Assembly: GCA_037126765.1 (NCBI GenBank)
Contig: JBBCBC010000024.1
Location: forward strand, 22,913,554-22,977,553
From: Stenogyne calaminthoides
Taxonomy: Eukaryota; Streptophyta; Magnoliopsida; Lamiales; Lamiaceae
Reading direction: 5' to 3'
Length of the DNA stretch: 64,000 nucleotides
Made by a program: the position numbers and the translations under genes
In this document: positions 45,913-56,202 of the stretch, piece by piece
How the letters are laid out: each line of letters opens with the position of its first letter
Position numbering within the stretch: position 1 is the first letter of the stretch
Notes under the pieces: model-generated
Told to the model about the DNA's origin: nothing
Seen by the model: only the letters and a program-made list of their open reading frames with translations
The model's database searches: none

Positions 45913-47301
45913 ATGGATAATACCTCTGGTATGTATCATGATTTGCCTAAGTTTTCAATTGATGAGTATGCAGATTGGACTATATACATGTGCAACCATC
46001 TGGGATCGATAAGCGGCAGAATGATAGAAGTCACTGAACGAGGACCCATCATCATATATCACGACAACCCAGCGGTTGGAGGAGATCCAGATCATGCACC
46101 TGGAAGTCTTGTTCGAAAAAGTCCAGCCCTGATGGATGCAGAAGAAAGAAAGTTGTATACTCTAGATACAATCGCCAGGCATATAATCATGAAGACGATG
46201 GATAAAGTCACCAAAGAGAAGATAAAGTATCTCAAAACAGCGAAACAAATGTGGGATACTCTTGCTGAGATATGCGAAGGAAATGATCAGATCAAAGACA
46301 GCCGACTACAAGCTGAACTGGTGAAGTTCAAAAATCTCAAAATGTTGCCCAACGAGCTCGATGGGAGGATCACCATGTCAGTAAATAAGCTACGAGAACT
46401 TGGAAGAGAGATGTCAGACAAAGACATCAATTATAAGATCTTAAGATCTCTCACTAAGAAATGGGATATGAAAGTCACGGTAATCAAGGATTGCCAAGAC
46501 ATTTCCAAGATGAAGCCAAGTAGCTTATTCCTAAGCCTTAAAGCCCATGGGTTCGATTTAATCGAAAGAGGGCAAGCAGATGAAGACGAGACGCCTGCTG
46601 AAGCCTCAACCTCCACATCTAAATCAGTTGCATTCAAAGCAACCAGCAGCAGATCCAAGGCCACTGAACCTATTGGAAACATCATAAGCCAAGCTGAACA
46701 GATCGCTTTACTTACCAGGAAACTTGAAAGATCAAATATTCAAATCGGTAAGTATCGCAGATTCTACAAGGATTATAAAGACAGAAGGAACAGGAGGCCA
46801 ACTGACAGATCACTAGAAAGGAATATATCTGATGACCGAAGGGATCACAGAGATGATAAAAGAGATGGTCGGTCAGACGAGAGAAGAGATAACATATCGA
46901 TGAATGAGTTCGATTACAATCGAAAAAGGAAAGTCACCGACAGATCCTACAGACGGAAGTGTCTCACCGGCGAGGGAAGTTCGTGGATCGTGGATCATGC
47001 TTCAATCGCTTGAAAACAGTCACTACAACTCGAACGCTTAGACCGACTCCCGAGAAAGAGAAGAGAAGCGGAACAAAAAGAGAGCTACGCTCAAAGACGT
47101 AAAAGCCATGGTTGTTCGACACATCAGAGAATTGATGATTCCTATCTTCCGAGGATTTCCGCTACTCATCCAGAGAAGATTTTTTTCGAGCAAAGGTCTT
47201 TGTTGATTTTCTCGACCATGAAGATCTGATATTCTCTTCAGATGAAGATGAAATCTGCCTGATGGCCAGGGAGGAAGACCAATCTGAGGTAACCTCCAAA
47301 C
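45913..47301 (+). pseudogene. gag: SIRE-B gag, N-terminal part
   Basis: Start chosen at 45913 (MDNTSGMYHDLPKFSIDEYADW) rather than the in-frame upstream ATG at 45847, because the copia gag pattern begins here. The UBN2-type capsid region follows (DTIARHIIMKTMD; AKQMWDTLAEICEGND; LTKKWDMKVTVIKD). The second half is basic, Arg/Asp-rich. The frame ends at 47013, where the zinc knuckle should be: only a YRRKCLTGEGS remnant is visible. The acidic post-knuckle segment (SDEDEICLMAREE-like) continues to 47301 in another frame, then the solo LTR intervenes. Confidence 0.85.
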
Positions 47302-47306
47302 CTTCT

Positions 47307-49378
47307 TGTTGGTCCCGGTGCAAACGAGTCTTACACGTGTATGGGGGGGAATACACGTGTTCAGTGATTTTAAAACTTTTCTTTTTTGAAGTCACTTGGG
47401 TCAGTTGTCTCGATGATTTGGTCTCGAGAAGCACAAATCGCCTCGAAGTCAAAGTCTACCCGAGACAAGTGATCCGAAGCCGCTTTCAGATACCTCGAGA
47501 TAATCCCAATCGATCTCGAAGCCAGAGATCCTGAGCTGCTTGGATCAGATAACTAACTTACAGAACCCTTGGAAGAGTAAGTTCAGTTTGGTAACTATCT
47601 GTTCTAGCTACTCAGATGAGCGGAATGGTTGACCCTTAGTTTATACTCGTTTTAAGCTTTGCTGAAAACCTTCCTTTTAATGGAATATTGATTAGGCTGT
47701 GATTCAGTTCAGATGCAACTTCAGTGGATTGATTCCAACTGAATATCAGTGAAAATATGCTTTCGGTTTAAAGATATGCAACAGCTTAATCAAAGCAATC
47801 TGTAAAGCAAATAACACAACAAGTTATAGTGGTTCAGAGACTCAAGCTCCTACGTCCACTCTCCCTGATCTCTTCAGAGAAATTCACTAATCACTTCCTA
47901 AGGTTTTCTGACTACCTCTTGTAGTTTACTAACCTTTCTATTTTGAGCTTTCTGACTACCTCTGTAGTTTACTAACTCAAAACACACACAAGTTTTTCGA
48001 CTATCCAAGATAGTTTACTCACTTCTTCTCTAGAGCTTTACGACTACCTCCTTGTAGTTTACTAACTCTTTATTAACTCCAATCTCACCAACAATCACAC
48101 TCAAACTACCTTACAAAGGGTTTGGGGTTTCTTGGTTGGTTTCCAACTAGGATGAGATATCCTTTACAATTAAGAACAATGCAAAGGCTAGGATATCTCG
48201 ACTAAGCTTTGGATATATCTTATCAAGCTAGGCTTAGTGGAATGAGCTCTCTTCGAAATAAAGCACTTGGGAAATTCTTGGGTTTTCGAGTGCTTCAACT
48301 TGCAATAATAAGTTTGAGCTCTTGAGTTGCTTACAAATTTCCCATAACCTTCAATGTAGAGGGTCACAAGTATTTATAGGCATACACCAAGGTCACTCTT
48401 GAAAAACTATCCGTTGGAAGAGATAGCTCCATGAGTTTCCTCTTATGGTGTGTGATGAATGGCTATATTTAGGGTTCGAGACTCCCTAGCACGTTTTAGG
48501 TAAACTGCTTTTCATGTAGCTGGTCATCACTTTTTGCAGTCTGGAACAAAGTACTCATCGACATGTTTGTTGACTGTCATTTGTCGATTGAATGAATGTC
48601 TGATCTTTGTCTTCTTCTTTTTTTTACTTTTGTCTCCAGTTAAAGGTAGACAACCTCAACGGCTCTTTTTGGTTACATCTCTGAGTGATATAACCTTAAC
48701 AACACTTTGTCTTAGTTCCGTTTGTCTGCATGAGAATGTCTTGGGCAATATCTATTTTTCTTAGGAATTGCGTTCTTCTCAGCATTGAATCCTTCAGATA
48801 GATATTTTTTAGTGCCTCGGAACATTCAGGTTTATCTTTGAGCATTGGTTCATTCGAGTCTTGATAATTAATGTGCCTTCAGTATCCTTCAGTCTTCCGT
48901 CTTTAGTCTTGATGATTACATCTTACGTGTCTTGTGGTCTTTCGAGTCTTGATGACTTACGAAGTCTTCTCAGATATACTAACTGATATACTGAGTCTTC
49001 ATGTTGAGTCTTCAGTTTCTCATTGAGTCTTGATTCTCGGTTTCTAATCGAGTCTTGATATCTCGATTTCATCTTCGAAACTTCGAATACTTGATTTCAT
49101 ATCGAAACTTCGGTTTCTTGAAAACTTAGTCGATTCTTCGGTTTCATCATGAAACCGGAAGCTTTAGTTTCATATTTGAAAACCGGTTTCTTCAAAAACT
49201 TCGAGTCTTGAGAATCTATCCCGATCTATATCTCACGACTATACATTTTTTGCAGATAACATCCCTAACACTCTAAAACTGAATCCTGACTCAACTATCA
49301 AGATTATCCTGAACATGTCATACTCAGGGGTTTTGGGATCTAATCAAAATCATTCTTTATTAAATTCATCTCCCAACA
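47307..49378 (-). mobile_element. Solo LTR of the SIRE-A family
   Basis: 2,072 bp with intact TGTTGG/CCAACA termini, minus orientation, and a perfect CTTCT TSD (47302-47306, 49379-49383). No internal sequence remains, so unequal recombination between the two LTRs of an inserted element is the usual explanation. TATA complement 48371-48380; U5 palindrome 47334-47359 with a 7-G run; U3 minisatellite 48840-49200 heavily altered at CAG/CTG. Confidence 0.95.
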
Positions 49379-49383
49379 CTTCT

Positions 49384-50548
49384 GCTTTTTCAATTTCCAC
49401 ACCAGCTATTATTAGCACACCTGCTGAAGAGATTGACTTGCAGCTCTACTCTGAGCAATTGCTTGATGATCTCTCGATGCGATGAGACACTTATACAATA
49501 GTGGAAATTTGAAAATGACAAGCTAAGGATCGAAATAATCGACTTGTTAAAAAAAAACGTCGTTACTAAAGCAACCGAAATCGAATCACCAAATCGCTTC
49601 CGAAGGTGGCGAGGAACTTAACGTTCTGAAAGTTAAATCTTCTGACCAGGAGAAGCAGATCAAAGATCAGCTAGCAATCAACAAACATCAAGCTGATGAT
49701 TTCAAAATCCTACAAGCTAAGTTTGATGAGTTATTCCGACTACATGAGAGTCTAAAATCTACTGAGGATAGTTTGCGCAAGAAAATAGAGGTTTTCACGA
49801 AGTCATCAAAAACCGTTCAAGATATGAACACCTATTTTCGAACGCCGACTAACAAGAAGGGAATTGGGTATGAGAACCCTTCTACATCCTCAAAAGCCCC
49901 ATTTGGTTCACTTCAGAAGGGTGTAATCAAACGAGTCTCTGACAAAGATACACAAAAAGCTAAAAATGTATCTGATAAGGGAAAGAGACCACGAAAGCAA
50001 AAAAGCAAGTGCCTAATCGGAAAGGGAGCGAAATGGACCTTAATCGATTAAGCATCACCGAGGAATCAACAGAAGAACCTAGTTCTTCCGAAGAAACCTC
50101 AACTCGATCGCCAGATTAGGTATCGAAGAGACAACTCAGAAAAGAAAATCTAATCTGAGACCCAATCGAAGGTCACTGCCTAATAAGCAAGCTATAGGTA
50201 AACTGCAAAGACCATCTATGCCAAAGAGATATGAATCTTTTAATGGTAGCAGTCGTACCTACCCTTATAACCAGAGACCTAGAAATTATCAGACCGAGCC
50301 CCCACTGGGTTAAAGGAAGACAAAACGTAAAGAAAAAGCTCAAGTCTTCTGATTCACCCAAGGCTCACACGAATAATCATACAAATCAGAAAGCATATAA
50401 AGAGACGTATGATTATGTTGATATGTATGGGAGACAAATCAGGCCTTCTGATCTATCTGATTACAATAGAAGTGCCCTGTTTGTGTGGATCCCTAAATCC
50501 ACCACTAACCCCTCAGGACCCAATTCCAAAGGGGTACCTAAAGCCTGA
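49384..50548 (+). pseudogene. gag: SIRE-B gag, C-terminal part after the solo LTR
   Basis: Resumes with FSISTPAIISTPAEEIDLQL and is coiled-coil-like (49600-49800, many Lys/Glu/Leu). 49773-50051 is an open basic segment (NKKGIGYENPSTSSKAPFGS). 50231-50548 ends in YVDMYGRQIRPSDLSDY, the counterpart of the DVYGKMIAHS segment at 6387-6425 in SIRE-A1, then WIPKSTTNPSGPNSKG. Stops at ~49495, 50050 and ~50310 and several shifts. 49440-50160 is poor in CAG/CTG. Confidence 0.72.
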
Positions 50549-50553
50549 TTCAA

Positions 50554-51486
50554 TTGCAGGATCGCGTGGGACTGACCAATAAAGGAGGTGTACAAGCAAC
50601 TATCTGGTACATCGATAGTGGATGCTCAAGGCACATGACTGGAAGCAAATATCTCCTTAGCTCTTACAGAGAACAAGAAGGCCCACGTGTACTCTTCGGT
50701 GATGATAACTTTGGTTTTACCAAAGGATTCGGAACCTTAGAGAATGATGATGTACAAGTAACTGGAGTCTCGTATGTTGAAGGATTAAAGCACAATCTAC
50801 TATCAGTATCACAATTCTGCAACAACGGATTCAACGTTGAGTTCTCGAGTGATAAGTGTACGATTAGAAATCGAGCTACTCAACAAATCTTGCAAACTGG
50901 TTCAAGGAAAGGCACGATCTACACAGCAGATTGGAACAGTTGCCCAAGAAATGCATGTTTAATTGTTAAGAGTTCCAAGAGTAGCAGTTGGCTCTGGCAC
51001 AAAAGAATGAGTCATCTGAACTTTAAGACTCTTAACAAGATAGCTAGGGTGCCTTTGGTTGAGGGACTTCCGAATGAGGTATTCTCTAAAGATCATACAT
51101 GTGCCGCATGTCAGAAGGGAAAACAAGTTAAAGCTTCATTCAAGGGAATACCTGGACCAGCATCCAGTAGAGTACTGCAACTGCTCCATATGGATCTATT
51201 CGGGCCATTTACACCAGTCAGTCTCAGTGGACGCAAATATACTCTGGTAATCGTGGATGATTATTCCAAGTTTACTTGGGTTATATTCTTATACAAGAAG
51301 AATGAGACAACGACAAAGATATCCGAGCTACTCAAGAAACTACAAAACGAAAAGGGTGTCAGCATAGTAAAAATCAGATCAGGTAAAGGTATGAATTTTC
51401 AATTTTTTTATTATCGATTTTTAGATCGACTTTTGGTATACAAAGATGAGACGTCACCGCAAGAACGCCACAACAAAATGGAGTAA
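50554..51486 (+). pseudogene. pol: SIRE-B pol: protease and integrase N-terminal half
   Basis: A 310-codon frame. Protease D21-S-G in WYIDSGCSRHMTG. Integrase zinc finger H149, H154, C183, C186. First catalytic Asp D214 (HMDLFGPF). The second catalytic position reads RSGKGMNF, with Gly277 where RSDKGTEF has Asp, and the frame fails just after it, before the Glu. The 51487-51990 remainder has only fragments (FGCKCFIHNN near 51690, EETPHVVFDE near 51830) in other frames. Integrase is inactive as read. Confidence 0.88.
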
Positions 51487-51990
51487 AGCAGAAGCGGAGA
51501 AACAGAACTCAAGGAAAATTTCAAGACTATGTTATTTGAACATGCGACACCAAGCCATTTTTGGGCGTATAATCAACATCAAGATGCCACACTCGTAACA
51601 TCAGATGTTGTTCTCGACTAAGACTCACTTCAAAACACCCTATGAACTGTGGAAGGGGTAGAAACCCGTGTTTCATACTTCCATGTTTTTGGGTGCAAGT
51701 GTTTCATTCACAACAATGGGAAAAGTCGGTTGAAAACTTTTGAGGCCAAGTCGATGAGGGTATATTCTTAGGATATTCCTCATCCAAAGAAGGCTTTCGG
51801 GGTTTACAACAAACAAACCCTAGTTGTGGAAGAAACACCCCATGTGGTCTTTGATGAGACATCTTCAACAACAAGAGAAAGTGCCTCGTAACAAGCCGCA
51901 TCGGATCAACCGCTACCGACACGCAGAAAATGGATCAGCTAAGTATTAAGGAGAAAGAAGTTGAACACGTAACAGTGTATATCCCAGAAC

Positions 51991-53022
51991 TTGATCTTGC
52001 TGATTCAACAGGTCAATCAGACCCTAAGGTACGCACAACTATCGTTGAAGAAGTTGATGCACCGAGATAAAGATCAACCGAACCATCGGTTCGGGGGAAC
52101 TCTGAAGTTCCTACTTAACAGACATCGACACATGATGAGTCCAACATCAGCTGAGACATGTTCTTATCATGTGGATCATAATTCTGCACCACTCCCAATC
52201 ACTAGTAATGAACTACTATCAGAAATGGATGATGTTCTCCAAATAAACGCAAATCAGAGTAGAAGGACCTGGATTACCAGTCATCCAACTGATCTAATTA
52301 TCGGAGACCCATCTGATAGAGTCAAAACTAGACATCAGATTGATGAAAGTGCCATGTATTGTTGTTATCTGTCTTTGAAGGAACCAACTACAGTAGAGGA
52401 AGCTCTACAAGACGCAAGCTGGATTCTAGCCATGCAAGAGGAGCTGGAACAGTTTGAGAGGAATCAAGTTTGGAAATTGGTGGACAGACCAACTCATCAA
52501 GACGTGATTGGCACGAAGTGGGTATTCAAGAACAAGAGAGATGAGAATAATGTCATAACCAGGAATAAGGTAAGACTTGTTGCTAAGGGGTATTCACAAT
52601 CAGAAGGAATTGATTATGATGAGACCTTTGCACCAGTCGCTAGCCTAGAAGCCATTCGGCTGTTTCTGGCATATGCTGCCCACAGAGGGTTCATTGTGTA
52701 TCAGATGGACGTAAAGAGTGCATTCTTAAACGGGGTACTAGCAGAGGAAGTTTATGTTGAACAACCTCCAGGCTTTGAAAAAGGCAACCAAGTGTACCGT
52801 TTAAGAAAAGCTCTTTATGGCCTGAAACAAGCTCCTCGAGCTTGGTATGATACACTCTCTCAGTTCTTGATAGACAGTGGATTCACTAAAGGAATAGTGG
52901 ACAAAAACTTATTCAGAATAGAAGATGGAGAAGATATTCTGATGGTTCAAATTTACGTGGGCGACATCATCTTCGGATCTCCCAACAAGAAGCTGTGTGA
53001 GAAGTTCAGCAAATTGATGTAA
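51991..53022 (+). pseudogene. pol: SIRE-B reverse transcriptase, altered active site
   Basis: A 343-codon frame: linker, then RT (VWKLVDRPTHQDVIGTKWVF; YDETFAPVASLEAI; QMDVKSAFLNG; KALYGLKQAPRAWYDTL). The catalytic box reads YVGD instead of YVDD (codons 52954-52965; GGC in place of an Asp codon), removing one metal-binding aspartate. The frame ends in a stop where the family reads LM-KGKFEM. The Met start is artificial: it is the continuation of Gag-Pol. Confidence 0.9.
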
Positions 53023-53880
53023 GGGAAGTTCGAGATGTCCATGATGGGTCGATGAATTACTTTACGGGTTTACAAGTCAAGCAGAGAGTATGAAGGGATA
53101 TTCATCGCGCCAGAAATACACAAGAAATCTATCGCCAAGTTTGGAGTTCAACATTGCAAGGAAGTTTTAATTCCCATGATGACCGGGTTCAAGATGGATC
53201 CAGATGAAGATGGTCAGAAAACTAATCAGAAAGAATATAGGGCTCTAATTGGATCTCTACTATACCGACCGCCAACAGACGGATATCACTTTTGCAAAAG
53301 AGGGTGTATGTGCCAGATTTCAAGCAAATCCAATGCAAAGCCACCCAGAAGCCGGTAAGTGAATTCTCAAGTATCCGAAGGGGACAAGTAAACCTTGGTT
53401 TATTTTACCCATCAGATGATAATCTAGAGCGTAGTGGGTATTCTCGATTTCGACACGGAGGTTGCGTAATCGATCGGTGAAGTCAACCTCAGGTTCATGT
53501 CAGTTTCTGGGAATAAACTGATCTCTTGGTTTTCGAAGAAGCAGACATCAATTGCGACATCTACTATCAAGCGAGAATATATGGTCGCAGAAGTCATTGT
53601 TCCCAAACCGCTCGCTAAGTCGCCACGGTGAGGGATTACAACGTCATAGCTAAGAACGTACCTATATTCATGTGATGTAATAGTGCTTTATTGCAATCAC
53701 TTTAAATCGTTTCTACATACAAGATGCAAGCACGTGGATGTCGACACCATTTTATCGAGATCACGTTGAAAAGAAGAATATCAGAATGGAAAAGATCCAT
53801 ACTAACAAGCAGAAAGCTGATATTTTAACTAAGCCGCTAGCTGAGATCAGATTCAGAGAATAATGCAACGAGCTAGGGCT
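53023..53880 (+). pseudogene. pol: SIRE-B RT end and RNase H, heavily broken
   Basis: Short pieces in changing frames: TGFKMDPDEDGQ and KEYRALIGSLLY (53176-53358), LGLFYPSDDNLERSGYS near 53392-53450, a FSKKQTS piece at ~53530, KHVD near 53730, and ADILTKPLA near 53817-53845. Order and content match RT-RNase H of SIRE-A1. CAG/CTG depletion is strong here, so sequence error may contribute. Confidence 0.75.
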
Positions 53881-54013
53881 TCTGGATCTCGGAGAAAGTG
53901 CACCAGAAATGGTTGGTGAACTGATCTCCAGAACCAGTTGGTTAAAAGACTAACCAGGTTAAGAGGAATCAGTTGAGTTAGGAATCTCAACTGATCAGAT
54001 GACCAGACGAGGA

Positions 54014-54148
54014 GCCGATCTGAAGTTCAGATAAGGAACGGATCAGAAAGTCAGACAAGTAGCCGATCTGAAGTGCAGATAAGGAGCAGATCAGAAAGTC
54101 AGACAAGTAGCCGATCTGAAGTTCAGACAAGGAGCAGATCAGTTCAAG
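54014..54148 (+). repeat. 48-bp tandem repeat after SIRE-B pol
   Basis: GCCGATCTGAAGT(T/G)CAGA starts at 54014, 54062 and 54110; the third unit is partial. Units end AGAAAGTCAGACAAGTA. No frame is convincing. Lies between pol and the post-pol promoter region. Confidence 0.85.
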
Positions 54149-54269
54149 ATATATCAGATTAAGGGGGAATTGATCAGATTGGAAGATTACTTTATAAGTC
54201 GATTAAAGCTGCAGTAAACAAGCAAGTCGTACAAGTTGAAAGCTACATATCGCATAAGTCAGAAGAGGC

Positions 54270-55091
54270 AACACAACAATGAAATAACATAATTTTTCAT
54301 TGATAAGGACCCGGAGGTCAGATTTACAAGTTACAAGTGATATCACAAGCTACCTACAAGCTATCTTCAAGTGGTATTACAAGCTACAAGAACAAGAAGA
54401 TCCAGAGGTCGCTACATAAACCATATACCATAAACCCTAAGCCAACCCAAGGTAGGGAAGGAGAGAGAGAGATTTTAAGAGTTGATGCTCTCATTTTCTC
54501 CGACCCAGGGGGCGCAGAGAAACTTCTAGAATCCTGAAAGCCACTCTTAGAGCTTCGAAGTGAGGAGCGAGAGCGGGCCTTGAAGGATATTTAAGCTAGG
54601 AGCCCTTAAACCTAAAATCAATGGGCTCTCCAGCTGTTAAATGGGACACAGTGCCACAGGTTTGGTCACAAGGACCAAACGGACACTAGTGTCGCATGCA
54701 AATATTGAGTTTGATACACGAGATCGTATACCAAACTCATGTTTTGTTTTAGACTGAGTCTGTTGATGCTAATTCTGTCATCTCGATAGGCGCACAAGGT
54801 GCATACGGTTAGGAGAAGTGCCTTCTCATTTGCCTTAGCAGATCCGCCTCCACTGTGGTACAGAAGCTTAGCATTGATCGTATATGTAATCTTCGATGAC
54901 GATGAAAGCAGTGTGAAGGAACACACAGGGTTGATTTGAGAAGCTGAATTCATTGGAAAAGGGTTAAAGGTTTTCACCGGAAGTTTCACCGGAAATAAGG
55001 AACTCATCGGAAAGGCATGAAGTATATGCTAAAGAAGATGAATGGTTTATGTTGTGTTGTTTTTGCCTAACACCCCAGGTTAATTTATAGA
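54270..55091 (-). other. Antisense transcription-unit-like segment in SIRE-B
   Basis: Read on the minus strand: CTATAAATTA box at 55082-55091, ATG at 55007 about 75 bases on, a 113-codon frame (MSSLFPVKLPVKTFNPFPMN, Ser-rich, HSGGGSAKANEK) with stop at 54666, then ~390 bases ending in an AATGAAAAAT signal-like word (54294-54303) and T-rich sequence. I do not recognise the protein. The Ser-rich, low-acid N-terminus could mimic a targeting peptide. It may be a captured host fragment or chance. It would run opposite to the element. Confidence 0.35.
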
Positions 55092-55852
55092 AGGAAATTA
55101 GGGGTATAAATGCAAATTTATTTTCTCAGAAGACCTTAAGAGAAATTTGCATCGACAACGCGTAAGGAACACGCGGCTAATGGTTGGATGAGTTGACGGT
55201 GTGAGTAATCACAACGTATCTATGCCATTATTACGGAATGTCAAATCGTGCCGATTTAGGAATCGAGGCGACTTTTTGACTCCCCGAAGCAAATGCTTTG
55301 GCGGGAGTTTGACTTAAGTGCATAGTAAATGCGGGCTGAATAGAAGAAGATTGAAGGATGAAGTGAATCAGATAAGTGCATCAGCTGAGAGAATCAGATA
55401 AGTGGATCAGATAAGTGACGAAGTGCTTCACACAAAAATCTGATCAGTTGAGTGGAATATTGTTGGGAAATGCTTAAGCTTACCATCAGTAAGGTCAACA
55501 AGTACCAGATCAGATCACAGTGGTAACTGGTTGATTACAATATCAATCAGTCAGATATGTTCTCTTATTTATCCCTTTCTGAATATCTTATATGCGTTAT
55601 TTTTAAACAAATTGATTTTTTTTTACTCTGTTTTCACTTTATGACGCATGCACTGCAAAACTTTTAATGCGGACTTGGGAATGTGTTTTTAATGCGTTTT
55701 ATTGCAAATTTTCGAGTTCGAAATACGAGAAGACTACTTTTCTCAACCGTGCGATCAAAATACTTTTTGGCCGACTAATCTTAGCCACTGATTTCAAAAC
55801 ACGGATACTTGAGTACTTTGGAAAGTTGTGCAAAAAGGTTTTCCCTCGTATT
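55092..55852. promoter_or_regulatory. Non-coding block between two outward TATA boxes in SIRE-B
   Basis: No frame. Bounded by the minus-strand TATA box at 55082-55091 and the plus-strand box at 55853-55861. Includes AAGTG(G/C)ATCAGATAAGT words near 55375-55420 and a TTGTTGGGAAATGC word at 55462 that resembles the element's LTR start. Could act as a two-way promoter. Confidence 0.35.
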
Positions 55853-55861
55853 CTATAAAAT
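55853..55861 (+). promoter_or_regulatory. Putative TATA box of the SIRE-B post-pol frame
   Basis: CTATAAAAT, followed by a pyrimidine-rich leader (CTTCTTTCCACTACTTCGTC), the common look of a plant polymerase II start. It is ~350 bases before the ATG at 56203, with a probable intron in between. Confidence 0.45.
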
Positions 55862-56007
55862 CCAAATCTTTCTCAGAAAACTTCTTTCCACTACTTCGTC
55901 TTCTCAAAGCTCTTAAAAGATCAAAACTTTCATAATCTTCAGAGAATTACTTTCGAAATCAATTGATTCTACTTTTACGATTTCTCAAATCCTCGAATCA
56001 ATTTCTG

Positions 56008-56200
56008 GTAATTTCTCGTTTAAATATTGCATGATTTCAATTTCTCTCTGGTACCTAGGTTTACAAGTGGTGATGCTATGTTTCTGTAATTTTTATAAAA
56101 TCTATACGCTTACTTGCTAAATTGATGCTAAGATTACTGGTTTGACTGAATTTATTGAAATATTTTACTCAAACTAAACATCAATTTGCATATCATACAG
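56008..56200 (+). other. Probable 5'UTR intron of the SIRE-B post-pol frame
   Basis: Donor CTG|GTAATTTC, T-rich body, acceptor GCATATCATACAG two bases before the ATG at 56203. Size (193 bases) and T-richness suit a plant intron. Leader introns are common in host genes and unexpected inside genomic RNA that must be reverse transcribed. Confidence 0.45.
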
Positions 56201-56202
56201 AA

